Numbered from the stretch's first letter, positions 35,011-43,872 are shown. The stretch: 64,000 nt of DNA from Flammeovirgaceae bacterium UBA2338 (GCA_002344795.1 DDUM01000047.1:39722-103721); one strand, 5' to 3'. Notes: generated by a model not told the origin, from the sequence alone. Translations and numbers: made by a program.

Positions 35011-35751
35011 ATGAAAAATACAGCAGAGAAGACTATTAGTGAAATTGTAGCAGACGACTATCGTGCCGCACAGGTGTTTAAAAATCATAGCATTGATTTT
35101 TGTTGCAAAGGCAACAGAAGTGTGGGAGAGGCGTGTGAGGAGAAAAATATTGATGCCAATAAATTATTGGAGGAAATAGAACAGGTAAAACAGAACAAAC
35201 CAAGTAGCACAACCGATTTTAAGAAGTGGCCATTGGACTTGCTTGCAGATTACATTGAAAAAACACATCACAGATATGTAGAAGAAAAATTGCCGATACT
35301 GAAGCAGTATTTACACAAACTCTGCCAGGTGCATGGGGACAGGCACCCTGAATTGTTTGAGATCAGTGAAGAATTCAACATGTCTGCCGGAGAGCTTGCT
35401 GCGCACATGAAAAAGGAGGAATTTATACTATTCCCATACATACGTAAAATGGCCAAGTCAAAAGAGAGTAAAACTACGTTGGATGCACCAAATTTTGGAA
35501 CTGTGCAAAATCCAGTGCAGATGATGATGGATGAACATACTACAGAAGGGGATCGCTTTGAGAAGATATCGAAGCTAAGTAATAAGTATACACCCCCTGC
35601 TGACGGATGCAATACGTACAGAGTTACCTATGCTCTGCTTAACGAGTTCGAAGAGGATTTGCACCTTCATATTCATTTAGAAAACAATATTTTGTTTCCT
35701 AAAGCGATTGAGATGGAAAAGGAATTGTCTCCCCAAACACAAGATCAGTAG
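35011..35751 (+). CDS. ric: Iron-sulfur cluster repair di-iron protein (RIC), copy 2
   Basis: 246 residues with the same two-domain build as the copy at 2127-2873: ScdA_N with DFCCKGNRSVGEAC, then the di-iron bundle (EKTHHRYV, VHGDRHPEL, AHMKKEEFILFPY, MMDEHTTEGD, HLHIHLENNILFPKA). The two are clear paralogues (KEENILFPYIKKLA versus KEEFILFPYIRKMA). Its place inside the oxidase operon ties that operon to NO or Fe-S stress. Confidence 0.93.
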   Translation: MKNTAEKTISEIVADDYRAAQVFKNHSIDFCCKGNRSVGEACEEKNIDANKLLEEIEQVKQNKPSSTTDFKKWPLDLLADYIEKTHHRYVEEKLPILKQYLHKLCQVHGDRHPELFEISEEFNMSAGELAAHMKKEEFILFPYIRKMAKSKESKTTLDAPNFGTVQNPVQMMMDEHTTEGDRFEKISKLSNKYTPPADGCNTYRVTYALLNEFEEDLHLHIHLENNILFPKAIEMEKELSPQTQDQ

Positions 35752-35753
35752 AA

Positions 35754-36083
35754 ATGGAACCCAAGGTAGATTATAAAGCACTTGATTGGAAAACAGGTAA
35801 TGTAAAGGGTTTCTCCGGAAAGCAATTGATTGATCAGGACAACGGTACGGTGAAGTTGGTACGTGTCGATCCACAGTCAAATTACCCATTGCATCGACAT
35901 CCCGATAAAACGGAATATGCTTATGTTGTTGAAGGAGACTTTGAATTTATAGTTGGTGATAAAACCTATGACGGTGTGCCAGGTGATTTTTTAGTTTTTC
36001 CGCTGATGACAATGCACGCTATACACAACAAAACGGATAAAGCGGGAACACTTTTGATTGGAGCCATGATGAAAAATAAATAG
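35754..36083 (+). CDS. Small cupin protein 2
   Basis: 109 residues. NYPLHRHPDKTEYAYVVEGDFEF is the classic cupin motif 1 (His-x-His ... Glu) and GDFLVFPLMTMHAI motif 2, so a metal site with three His and one Glu is complete. It starts 2 bp after RIC copy 2. Substrate unknown. Confidence 0.85.
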   Translation: MEPKVDYKALDWKTGNVKGFSGKQLIDQDNGTVKLVRVDPQSNYPLHRHPDKTEYAYVVEGDFEFIVGDKTYDGVPGDFLVFPLMTMHAIHNKTDKAGTLLIGAMMKNK

Positions 36084-36087
36084 TGGA

Positions 36088-36417
36088 ATGAGGGGTCTCG
36101 AAACTTTATCGGAGGTATTAAACGATCTTTCTCTCAGGGGATATACTTTGGATTTCTCCCTGCATTCGGAAAAGGATTGTTTAATTTGTAGAAAGACAAC
36201 GCGCCATCTTTCTTCTGATGAGTTTGACGTTGACGAGTACTACCGATTCGAGAAAGCGACTGATTCCAGAGATGAAGTAATTTTGTATGCATTGTCGTCA
36301 TCAAAGTATAATGTAAAGGGAGTAGTGGTGAATACCTTTGGCATTTATACTAATGGTAGTACGTCTAAAATTGTGGAAAAATTAAAACAATCTTTAGCCC
36401 ATGATGAAATTGACTGA
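36088..36417 (+). CDS. Conserved hypothetical protein of Bacteroidota
   Basis: 109 residues. MRGLETLSEVLNDLSLRGYTLDF and EFDVDEYYRFEKATD...EVILYALSS are found in a widespread small Bacteroidota family sometimes mislabelled phosphoribosylpyrophosphate synthetase; it is far too short for that enzyme. Function unknown. It overlaps the following gene by 17 bp. Confidence 0.75.
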   Translation: MRGLETLSEVLNDLSLRGYTLDFSLHSEKDCLICRKTTRHLSSDEFDVDEYYRFEKATDSRDEVILYALSSSKYNVKGVVVNTFGIYTNGSTSKIVEKLKQSLAHDEID

Positions 36418-36709
36418 ACAATTGATAAAGTTTTTTAGACGGCCTGAAGAAGAGACAAAAAGGGAAGTCCCAGGAGGTGTTTGTCCTGTGTGTTGGGGCC
36501 ATCAGGAGTATGATCAGAAGATAAGAAGGCTTTACAGAGACAAACAAATAGATGTAAACAATCATCAGGCAAGTTATCTGGCTATAAAGGAATTTGTTGT
36601 ACACCATATTGATGGAATCAGATTGAGGGAAGGTGAGGTTGAGAATTGCCCAACTTGCGGGCATATAAATGATAAAGAACAAGAAGGAAAGACAAATAAT
36701 TATGAATAG
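36401..36709 (+). CDS. Small zinc-ribbon protein
   Basis: 102 residues. Two CxxC knuckles (VCPVCWGHQEY and NCPTCGHIND) ~65 residues apart could bind one zinc; the part between is helical and basic. The first in-frame Met codons overlap the previous gene, and the end overlaps the hemerythrin start by 8 bp. Family not recognised. Confidence 0.7.
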   Translation: MMKLTEQLIKFFRRPEEETKREVPGGVCPVCWGHQEYDQKIRRLYRDKQIDVNNHQASYLAIKEFVVHHIDGIRLREGEVENCPTCGHINDKEQEGKTNNYE

Positions 36710-37178
36710 GCCACCCTCTCTTAAACGACTGGAAGAACTAATCCCATTAAGTCATGATCACCATCATGGGTTATGGCTGTCGATGAAAATACGAACTGGA
36801 TTCAAAAAGGGAATTGCTCCTTCACGAATAAAAAAATACACTGATTGGTTTTTTGAAAATCATCTTTTACCTCATTTTGAGCTAGAGGAGATGTATGTGT
36901 TCCCTATTCTTGGAGGCGAGAATGAATTGGTAAGACGCGCACTAAGAGAACATCGAAAATTATGCCGGTTGTTCTACGCTCAACAGGAAATTGAAAGGAA
37001 TCTTGTGCTTATTGAGGAGAAGCTGGTAAGTCATATTCGGTTTGAAGAGCGAGTACTCTTCGAGGAAATACAGAAAGTAGCAACACAGGAAGAGTTGGAA
37101 AAGGTGGCCATCACTCACCAGGCTACAGCAGCAGATATTGTTGCTATTGATAGTTGGGAGGATAGATTTTGGAAATAA
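36702..37178 (+). CDS. Hemerythrin-domain protein
   Basis: 158 residues from ATG 36702 (an AAGGAAA run stands 13-19 bases before it). Hemerythrin ligands: LSHDHHHGLWL, HLLPHFELEEMYVFP, ALREHRKLC, LVSHIRFEERVLFEE. It would bind a di-iron centre and may scavenge oxygen or NO, or repair clusters like RIC. Last gene of the operon that starts with the divergent oxidase; the next gene is on the other strand. Confidence 0.88.
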   Translation: MNRPPSLKRLEELIPLSHDHHHGLWLSMKIRTGFKKGIAPSRIKKYTDWFFENHLLPHFELEEMYVFPILGGENELVRRALREHRKLCRLFYAQQEIERNLVLIEEKLVSHIRFEERVLFEEIQKVATQEELEKVAITHQATAADIVAIDSWEDRFWK

Positions 37179-37196
37179 AACAGATTGTGTATCTGA

Positions 37197-37607
37197 CTAG
37201 CTCAAATCGCCCAACTTACCTGATTTGAAAAATACTTTTCCTAGTCCATACTTACCACCTCCTGAGAGCAAAAAGAAAATGCCAATGATAAAATATAATA
37301 ATGCCTTTTCTTTTGTTCCGAATGGGTCGTCTGCGTGTCTAAGAAAGGCAGCAGTAGCCATTGTACAAGTTACGAAGAATGCTGCCGGACGAGTAAATAA
37401 ACCAAGAGCGATTAATATGCCACCGAAAAATTCTGATAAACTGGCCATCCAGGCAAAAAAGACCGGCATTGGGAAACCGAGCTTTTCAACACCCCCAATG
37501 AATCCTTCGGAAGGGGGCATTTTCCCAAGACCGTGACCGAATGCCAGTAACAGCCCCGCACCTACTCTTAATACTAGTAATCCTGCATCTGTATAAATTT
37601 TATTCAT
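37197..37607 (-). CDS. DoxX-family membrane protein
   Basis: 136 residues, four membrane helices. LLVLRVGAGLLLAFGHGLGKM and MASLSEFFGGILIALGLFTRPAA are DoxX motifs. DoxX proteins are linked to quinone or thiosulfate redox reactions, but most members are uncharacterised. Convergent with the hemerythrin gene. Confidence 0.85.
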   Translation of the reverse strand: MNKIYTDAGLLVLRVGAGLLLAFGHGLGKMPPSEGFIGGVEKLGFPMPVFFAWMASLSEFFGGILIALGLFTRPAAFFVTCTMATAAFLRHADDPFGTKEKALLYFIIGIFFLLSGGGKYGLGKVFFKSGKLGDLS

Positions 37608-37743
37608 AGGTCAACGATTTGAGGGTTAAATCAACTTGAAAAATGAGAATTACCAAAGTTGATCTGTATTTATTTTTTGTGGACGGTTCTAAATTACCTT
37701 AAACTGAAAGACTTGTTAATAAATTGTTAATGTAAAGATGAGC

Positions 37744-39381
37744 CTATTTGGAAAGCCTCTTGACTTTGAGTTCCTGAGCAAGGTTTACAGCTTCATAAAG
37801 ATTAATCAATCCACCCGTACTGCTCATCTGACTAAATTCTATTTCACCTTTGCTTCCAGGCATATTGATTTTAAGATTATCAAATTTCCTTGTAGACTGC
37901 CGGATAATTTCTTTTACTTCCAGTGCCGTAAACTCTGGAAAATAGGACATGATCACTGCGGCTACTCCCGCAGTAACCGGGCTGGCCATGCTGGTGCCAT
38001 TTAAATCTTTGTATTTATTGTCAGGAACTGTTGAGTAGATTTCTACTCCTGGAGCAAACAGGTCTACCGACTTTTTGCCATAATTGGAGAAACTTCCAAC
38101 AAAGTCCTTGTCGGCTCCCCACGAAGATGCACCCACCTCCAACCAGTTTTTTGCCTCGGAGCCATCCAGGTAAAACCTTGTAGGATAGTTTTTCTCTACA
38201 TCGATATCATCAGATTCATTTCCAGCTGCGTGAATTAAGAGCACTCCTTTTTGCACAGCATACTTAACAGCCTTATCCACTACTTCTTTTCTTGGGGATG
38301 TTGATTTCCCGAAACTCATATTAATAATATGTGCCCCATTATCAACAGCATATAAAATAGCGTTGGCTACATCCTTATCTCTTTCATCTCCATTGGGCAC
38401 TGTTCTTACTGACATGATCCTCACATTATCGGCTATTCCTTTTATGCCAATATCATTATTTCTGTCAGCCGCAATAATACCTGCCACATGGGTGCCATGC
38501 ATTGCATCTGGACCTTTCACATCATTGTTGCCATATCCTTTTTCGTACGGATCGTTATAATTATCTCCAACGATAGATCGCGGGTCAAAATCTTCATTAT
38601 ACCCGTACTCTACTATTTGCTGAAAGTGTTCTGCTGCTTCTTTGAGCTCCGAAACAAATTCTTCTATACTGTTTTCCGTACCGATATTTCTAAAGATGTT
38701 GAGCACAAAGCCTTTGGCGAAAAGCAGATTGGGTTCAGAGGATTCAAAGCTTTGCACCAAATCCTGCGTCAGCGAATCGGTCATAAGGAGTACTTTAAGT
38801 GTATCTACACTTAGACTAACATTTTGGTATAAGTTATTATAGAGTTCATATTGCTCCGTGTTTTCTGCTACCAGTTTTTCGAATTTTTGTTTCGCTTTTA
38901 TATACTCTTCATAGGCTGGCTTTTCTTTTTTGCTAATTTTTTTCTCGTCAACACCTTCAAACTGTTTTTTGAGCTTAACATAAGCCCTGGTGAATTCATC
39001 AGTATCTTGATTGACATTGCCGTCTTTTCCCCCAATGAAATTCCATCCGTGTACATCATCGATATAGCCGTTGATGTCATCGTCAATTCCGTTGTCCGGA
39101 ATTTCCCCTTCATTGGTCCATATCACATTGCGTAGGTCTTCATGGTCGATATCCACACCTGAGTCAACGACAGCAACAATAATCGTTCTTGACGGTTGAT
39201 TCTTTAAAAGTGTCTGGTAGGCCTTTTCAGCACTTATGCCCTGTACACGATCTGCCACAGGGTCTTTCAAAAACCAGTCTTTTGAGATAGACCCGCTTTC
39301 CAATTGCTGTGAAAAGGCTGGAAAGGTGATTGAAATCCAAAATATTGAAAAGAAGAGGCACTTTCTCACTCGATTTATCAT
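37744..39381 (-). CDS. Secreted subtilisin-like serine protease (S8)
   Basis: 545 residues with a signal peptide (ISITFPAFSQQ). Catalytic triad: Asp in VAVVDSGVDIDHEDL, His in MHGTHVAGIIAA, Ser in NGTSMASPVTAGVA. An insert between Asp and His (~110-300) is charged and helical (KKQFEGVDEKKISKKEKPAYEE), as in Bacteroidota-type S8 proteases. No propeptide inhibitor or T9SS sorting tail seen, so it is probably periplasmic or outer-membrane associated. Confidence 0.93.
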   Translation of the reverse strand: MINRVRKCLFFSIFWISITFPAFSQQLESGSISKDWFLKDPVADRVQGISAEKAYQTLLKNQPSRTIIVAVVDSGVDIDHEDLRNVIWTNEGEIPDNGIDDDINGYIDDVHGWNFIGGKDGNVNQDTDEFTRAYVKLKKQFEGVDEKKISKKEKPAYEEYIKAKQKFEKLVAENTEQYELYNNLYQNVSLSVDTLKVLLMTDSLTQDLVQSFESSEPNLLFAKGFVLNIFRNIGTENSIEEFVSELKEAAEHFQQIVEYGYNEDFDPRSIVGDNYNDPYEKGYGNNDVKGPDAMHGTHVAGIIAADRNNDIGIKGIADNVRIMSVRTVPNGDERDKDVANAILYAVDNGAHIINMSFGKSTSPRKEVVDKAVKYAVQKGVLLIHAAGNESDDIDVEKNYPTRFYLDGSEAKNWLEVGASSWGADKDFVGSFSNYGKKSVDLFAPGVEIYSTVPDNKYKDLNGTSMASPVTAGVAAVIMSYFPEFTALEVKEIIRQSTRKFDNLKINMPGSKGEIEFSQMSSTGGLINLYEAVNLAQELKVKRLSK

Positions 39382-39770
39382 GAATTAACTTTATTTAAAT
39401 ATACCGGGTATGTGCCAATAAGATGCCAGAAATTGGTTTCAACGCAGTTTTTACATCCTGGACGGGATATTTTTCGGCTAAAAGTGAAAAGATATTACCC
39501 CTGTTATCTGCTTCCACTGGTTGCAAAACTTCAATCCAACTCTTTTTGCAACTTGAATATATAAACGAAAAACGGCTATGTTCCATATCTACTTTTTGTC
39601 TGTTGTGCTTTTCTTTGTGATGTTTTTTTCTCTGGCTGCGAGGTATATCAGGCAGTTTAATCGAGAGTCATTCGCTAATGCTGATAACAAGTGGACCAGG
39701 CTCAACGTGACACATTAACTGATCTTGCGGTAGCTGAAGACATTTCTTAATTAGGTCATGATATTCAGAG
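39382..39770. other. Non-coding region before the tRNA cluster
   Basis: No convincing gene: the open frames on either strand are short (<70 codons) and unlike known families. It holds the upstream region of the protease gene and leads to a tRNA-Leu remnant. It could be decayed sequence. Confidence 0.4.
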
Positions 39771-39850
39771 TGCCGAAGGCGGAACTCAAATGCCGACTTG
39801 TTGTCGCGCATTCTCAGCCCTAAAGGTCGCCTCCGCAATACTTTATAAAG
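39771..39850 (-). pseudogene. Decayed tRNA-Leu fragment
   Basis: On the minus strand the 3' end reads GAGTTCCGCCTTCGGCA, one base from GAGTCCCGCCTTCGGCA of the intact tRNA-Leu(CAG) next door. The T-arm is mispaired, the anticodon region is unclear, and the 5' acceptor strand is absent. A duplicated or displaced tRNA 3' half of this kind is also what integrative elements leave at attachment sites, but no element is present. Confidence 0.55.
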
Positions 39851-39881
39851 CTTATCACAATCTACGTATAATTCGAGAGTG

Positions 39882-39963
39882 TGCCGAAGGCGGGACTCGA
39901 ACCCGCACAGCTTGCGCCACACGCCTCTGAAACGTGCGTGTCTACCAATTTCACCACTTCGGC
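39882..39963 (-). tRNA. tRNA-Leu (anticodon CAG)
   Basis: 82 nt on the minus strand. Acceptor stem GCCGAAG/CTTCGGC, D-arm GGTGAAATTGGTAGACACG as in bacterial tRNA-Leu, anticodon loop TTCAGAG between CACGT and GCGTG, class-II variable arm, T-arm GCGGGTTCGAGTCCCGC, discriminator A. CCA is not encoded. Reads CUG codons. Confidence 0.95.
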
Positions 39964-39976
39964 CGAAAAACACTGG

Positions 39977-40059
39977 TGCCCAGGACTGGATTCGAACCAG
40001 CACACCTTAACGGCACTACCCCCTCAAAGTAGCGTGTCTACCAATTTCACCACCTGGGC
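39977..40059 (-). tRNA. tRNA-Leu (anticodon GAG)
   Basis: 83 nt on the minus strand plus an encoded CCA (39974-39976). Acceptor GCCCAGG/CCTGGGC, same leucine D-arm, anticodon loop TTTGAGG between GCTAC and the GTAG side, class-II variable arm, T-arm GCTGGTTCGAATCCAGT. Thirteen bases upstream of the CAG gene on the same strand, so the two are co-transcribed. Confidence 0.95.
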
Positions 40060-40139
40060 ATTTCATGTTAATTAAAAGGGAATTTGCCGCGTTTGGCAAG
40101 GGGGCAAAAGTATAAAGGATTTGAAACTTTACCAATGTG

Positions 40140-40589
40140 TCACGCGGCCTGTTTTTTCCTTGCCAGTTTCTTGGTCAGATAGGATTGCACCTTCTGATAA
40201 TTGGAATATTCCCGAAGCCCCAGATTCAATTTGAAATTATCATCAAATCTGATTTCCAGCTCCTTAAAAGTTGAATTTTTTCCCGTTTTTACTATCGATT
40301 CTCTCCAATAGATGACACGGCCCAGTGGATAGTGTTTTCTGCTATTTCTGATGGGGTACTTAATGGTAATCTTTTCATTGGCCAATTCAATTACTTTATA
40401 ATTAATAAAGATGCGATAGGTAAGGAAAAGAGAGAGGGGAGTAAGTGCGATCAGAATCAGATAAGTATACCAGGCTGGTTCCTGATCCGAAGTGAATTCG
40501 ATCAGGCTCATGCCAACTAAGATAAAGGAAATGACAATGAAGAGTCCAAAGGAGAAAAGCGTGCTGTTAAGTGGTTTTGATACAGTCAA
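40140..40589 (-). CDS. Two-helix membrane protein, PH-like, unknown function
   Basis: 149 residues. Two adjacent helices (LFSFGLFIVISFILVGMSL and YLILIALTPLSLFLTYRIF) precede a soluble beta-rich part (VIELANEKITIKYPIRN..., FKELEIRFDDNFKLNLG) like the PH-type domains of small bacterial membrane proteins. Ends in a basic tail. No named family. Confidence 0.65.
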   Translation of the reverse strand: MTVSKPLNSTLFSFGLFIVISFILVGMSLIEFTSDQEPAWYTYLILIALTPLSLFLTYRIFINYKVIELANEKITIKYPIRNSRKHYPLGRVIYWRESIVKTGKNSTFKELEIRFDDNFKLNLGLREYSNYQKVQSYLTKKLARKKQAA

Positions 40590-40752
40590 TTTATACTAAT
40601 CAGGTTAGACACAACAAAGATAGAATTTTAACCTGTTTTCTGGTTCCATCAGGGTAATCAAGTGGTGTCATTATTTTTCACTTTTCTTACATCCTTGCTG
40701 TAAATATCATTGTGTAGGTAAAGATTCTAGGCAAAAACTTTAAATTGATACT

Positions 40753-41181
40753 ATGCTATCCAAAAAATGTAAATACGCGATTCATGCCCTGGTTTACCTG
40801 GCCAGAAGGTATCAGCAGGGTCCTGTACATATACACGAGATAGCAGATAGGGAGAAAATCCCCAAGAAATTTTTGGAGGCCATTCTATTGGAGTTGCGCA
40901 AAGCAAAAATTTTGCAGAGCAAAAAGGGCAAGGGAGGTGGTTATTATCTTTTAAAAAAACCAGAAGAAGTCAACCTCATGGAAATAATCAGGCTCATGGA
41001 TGGTGCAATTGCCATGCTACCCTGTGTCTCCTTAAATTATTATGAGTCGTGTGAGGAATGCAAGGACGAAGAGGCATGTAGCATTCGAATAGCGTTTGTC
41101 GGTGTTCGGGATGAAACACTTCGTATTTTGGCGGGAAGCACTCTGGACAAAATGGTTGCCACTAATCCTCAGTTAGAGTAG
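40753..41181 (+). CDS. Second Rrf2-family regulator
   Basis: 142 residues. MLSKKCKYAIHALVYLARR and IPKKFLEAILLELRKAKILQSKKGKGGGY are Rrf2 winged-helix motifs. The Cys loop PCVSLNYYESCEECKDEEAC has four Cys (C-x9-C-x2-C-x5-C), a spacing unlike the first Rrf2 and compatible with another cluster or zinc. Target unknown; the nearest downstream genes are the FGE-like lipoprotein and Crp/Fnr. Confidence 0.9.
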   Translation: MLSKKCKYAIHALVYLARRYQQGPVHIHEIADREKIPKKFLEAILLELRKAKILQSKKGKGGGYYLLKKPEEVNLMEIIRLMDGAIAMLPCVSLNYYESCEECKDEEACSIRIAFVGVRDETLRILAGSTLDKMVATNPQLE

Positions 41182-41271
41182 TCCCTAATCAAATTTTGAA
41201 TGTATTCTTTTTCTGGTAGATGGCCGGTGAGGGTAATTGCTTTTTTTAAATGCGCAATGGCCAAAACATAC

Positions 41272-42324
41272 ATGGACAATATTATAATAGCTATTAACAG
41301 AAGTTTTGGAACAATTCATTTGTGTGTACTAGTTGCATTGCTATGCTTTTCCTGCGGCTCTCCAGAAAGAAAGAAACGGGATATGCCTGAAGGAATGGTC
41401 TTAATTCCGGAAGGATCCTTTCAAATGGGAGGAAAAGGTGAGCAGGCCTATGGGGATGAATTTCCATTGCATGAGGTGAGTGTCTCAGCATTTTATATGG
41501 ATGCCACAGAAGTCACCAATGAGGAGTTTTTATCATTCGTAACAGCTACCAACTACGTGACTGTCGCGGAGCGAACTGTTGATTGGGATGAGTTGAAGTT
41601 GCAACTTCCACCGAATACTCCACAACCTCCTGATTCATTGCTCAAGCCTGGATCTCTTTTATTTAAACCAACTTCCGGGCCTGTAGACTTATCAAATCCG
41701 GTGTGGTGGGTGTGGACACTTGGAGCAGATTGGCAACATCCTGAAGGCCCCGGCAGCAATATTGAAAATAGAATGGATCATCCGGTAGTACATGTGAGTT
41801 GGGAAGATGCAAATGCTTATGCGAAATGGGCAGGAAAAAGATTGCCCACTGAGGCAGAGTGGGAGTGGGCGGCAATGGGTGGCTCAGATAATGCTATATA
41901 TCCATGGGGAAATATTACTGCAGAGGAGGCATACGATAAAGCCAATTTCTGGCAAGGATTTTTTCCTTATGAAAACTTAGAAAAGGATGGGTATTTTGGT
42001 ACAGCTCCGGTGAGGTCATTCCCAGCCAATGGATATGGTTTGTATGATATGGCAGGCAATGTATGGGAATGGTGCAGTGATATGTACCATGTAAATGCAT
42101 ACGAGCAGTCAATACGAGAAGGGATAGTTGTGAATCCAACAGGTCCCGAAGAGTCTTTTGATCCCATGGAACCCTATACCCCTAAACATGTATTAAGAGG
42201 AGGATCTTTTTTGTGCAACGATAGCTATTGCAGTGGATACAGGGTAGCGCGAAGAATGAAGTCAAGCGAAGATTCAGGGTTTAATCATACTGGATTCAGG
42301 TGTGTTAAAAATGTGACGGATTAA
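41272..42324 (+). CDS. Formylglycine-generating-enzyme-like lipoprotein
   Basis: About 350 residues from ATG 41272; ATG 41257 and a further upstream start at 41200 are possible. Lipoprotein signal ends VALLCFSC. The SUMF1/FGE domain follows: GMVLIPEGSFQMGG, HPVVHVSWEDANAYAKWAGKRLPTEAEWEWA, GLYDMAGNVWEWC, LRGGSFLCNDSYCSGYR. The two Cys (C-x4-C) match the catalytic pair of true FGE, which most bacterial FGE-like proteins (EgtB, GldJ types) lack. It could activate sulfatases in the periplasm, but no sulfatase gene is nearby. Confidence 0.82.
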   Translation: MDNIIIAINRSFGTIHLCVLVALLCFSCGSPERKKRDMPEGMVLIPEGSFQMGGKGEQAYGDEFPLHEVSVSAFYMDATEVTNEEFLSFVTATNYVTVAERTVDWDELKLQLPPNTPQPPDSLLKPGSLLFKPTSGPVDLSNPVWWVWTLGADWQHPEGPGSNIENRMDHPVVHVSWEDANAYAKWAGKRLPTEAEWEWAAMGGSDNAIYPWGNITAEEAYDKANFWQGFFPYENLEKDGYFGTAPVRSFPANGYGLYDMAGNVWEWCSDMYHVNAYEQSIREGIVVNPTGPEESFDPMEPYTPKHVLRGGSFLCNDSYCSGYRVARRMKSSEDSGFNHTGFRCVKNVTD

Positions 42325-42381
42325 AGTAACTGACTTAATTTTTCTTATCCCGTTACCGTTCAAAATCAGTAAATTGCCAAC

Positions 42382-43008
42382 ATGGAAACCGTCCCTGCAT
42401 CAACACTTATAAGTAAGAACCTCTTAGACCGACTCATCAAGGAGGGCACTTTAAAAACCTTTGAACCGGAAGCTGTTATCATTGATGAAAATGATTACAT
42501 CAAAAGTGTTCCAATTGTACTTTCCGGATCTATTAAAGTGCTTAAGATAGACGAAGATGGCAAGGAGGTTTTATTGTACTACATAAAGCCTGGTGAGAGC
42601 TGTGTAATGTCATTTCTTGGAGCCACCTGTAATCAAACAAGTAAAATAAAAGCTATTGTGGAAGAAAAGGCAGAGATATTGATGTTGCCTATCCATAAAT
42701 CATTTGAGCTCATTAAGGACAATCCGGCCTGGCTTGAATTTATTTTTCAATTGTATAACCGAAGGTTTGAAGAATTACTCGAGGTGGTCAATTCTGTTGT
42801 TTTCCAACATGTAGACGATAGGTTGTGGGATTTGCTTAAAAAGAAAGTGAAGATGCTAAAAACAAGTGAGTTAATCCTTACCCACCAGCAATTGGCTGAT
42901 GAGTTGGGAACAGCAAGAGAAGTGGTGTCCCGTTTATTAAAACAATTAGAAAAAAACGATCAGGTTAAGCTTTCCAGAAATAAAGTTACAGTACTTGTAG
43001 CCGTGTGA
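42382..43008 (+). CDS. Crp/Fnr-family transcriptional regulator
   Basis: 208 residues. Cyclic-nucleotide-binding-like beta roll (~15-120: VPIVLSGSIKVLKIDEDGKEVLLYYI) and a C-terminal HTH (LTHQQLADELGTAREVVSRLLKQLEK). The N-terminal Cys cluster of Fnr is absent, so oxygen is not sensed through 4Fe-4S. The TauE gene follows after 64 bp and may be its target. Confidence 0.92.
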   Translation: METVPASTLISKNLLDRLIKEGTLKTFEPEAVIIDENDYIKSVPIVLSGSIKVLKIDEDGKEVLLYYIKPGESCVMSFLGATCNQTSKIKAIVEEKAEILMLPIHKSFELIKDNPAWLEFIFQLYNRRFEELLEVVNSVVFQHVDDRLWDLLKKKVKMLKTSELILTHQQLADELGTAREVVSRLLKQLEKNDQVKLSRNKVTVLVAV

Positions 43009-43072
43009 CCAATGTTACCTTGATCCGGTCAGCAGCTCATTGGTTTTGTGTTTCAGGATTCACTTTTGCATT

Positions 43073-43867
43073 ATGGAGTTAGTAGGATATGTAGCCGCCA
43101 TTATTATGGGCCTTTCACTGGGACTAATGGGCGGTGGCGGCTCAATACTTACCGTTCCTATACTGGTTTACCTATTTGGAATAGATCCGGTTACTTCTAC
43201 GGCTTATTCATTGTTTGTGGTGGGGCTTACGAGTTTGATGGGGTCATTGAGTCATCTGAAAAGTGGGAATGTCCACTTAAAAACTGCGATAATTTTTGGT
43301 GCGCCCTCTATTGTATCCGTTTATATGGTGAGGAAATTTATCGTACCGATTATTCCAGATACTTTATTTTCAATGGGCACCTTCTCTCTCACGAAGCCAT
43401 TGTTTGTTATGGTGCTTTTTGCCTTACTTATGCTTCTGGCTTCTGTTTCTATGATTCGAGGCACTAAGAAATCGGAAAATGATGGAGGTCAAATTAAGTA
43501 CAACTATCCTTTGATATTTTTGGAAGGCATTTTTGTGGGAGGATTTACTGGGTTAGTTGGTGCAGGTGGAGGCTTTCTTATTATTCCTGTTTTGGTACTG
43601 TTGGCTGGCTTGCCCATGAAACAAGCAGTGGGTACTTCTTTATTGATTATTGCACTGAAATCACTGATAGGGTTTACAGGAGATTTGGGTTCGGAGCTTC
43701 AAATTGATTATAAGTTCATGTTGGTGTTTTCAGTATTTGCCATTGCAGGCATTCTCGGAGGTGCCTATTTATCCAAATTTATCCCGGGGAGAAAATTGAA
43801 ACCAGCCTTTGGTTGGTTTGTTTTGGTGATGGGTCTTTTCATCCTTGGCAAAGAATTGCTTGCCTGA
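43073..43867 (+). CDS. TauE/SafE-family anion permease
   Basis: 264 residues from ATG 43073, about eight membrane helices. Glycine-rich repeats at the start of each half, LSLGLMGGGGSILTVPILVYL and TGLVGAGGGFLIIPVLVLLAG, define the family. Members export sulfite, sulfoacetate or other organosulfur anions. Adjacent Crp/Fnr gene points to sulfur-responsive control, as seen in other Bacteroidota. Confidence 0.9.
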   Translation: MELVGYVAAIIMGLSLGLMGGGGSILTVPILVYLFGIDPVTSTAYSLFVVGLTSLMGSLSHLKSGNVHLKTAIIFGAPSIVSVYMVRKFIVPIIPDTLFSMGTFSLTKPLFVMVLFALLMLLASVSMIRGTKKSENDGGQIKYNYPLIFLEGIFVGGFTGLVGAGGGFLIIPVLVLLAGLPMKQAVGTSLLIIALKSLIGFTGDLGSELQIDYKFMLVFSVFAIAGILGGAYLSKFIPGRKLKPAFGWFVLVMGLFILGKELLA

Positions 43868-43872
43868 ACTGC

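Noticed and set aside
36088..36417. Phosphoribosylpyrophosphate synthetase
   Set aside because: Only 109 residues and no PRPP-binding motif; the name is a known mislabel of this small family.
39771..39963. Integrative element attachment sites at tRNA-Leu
   Set aside because: The partial repeat of the tRNA 3' end is only ~110 bp from the intact copy and there is no integrase or cargo.
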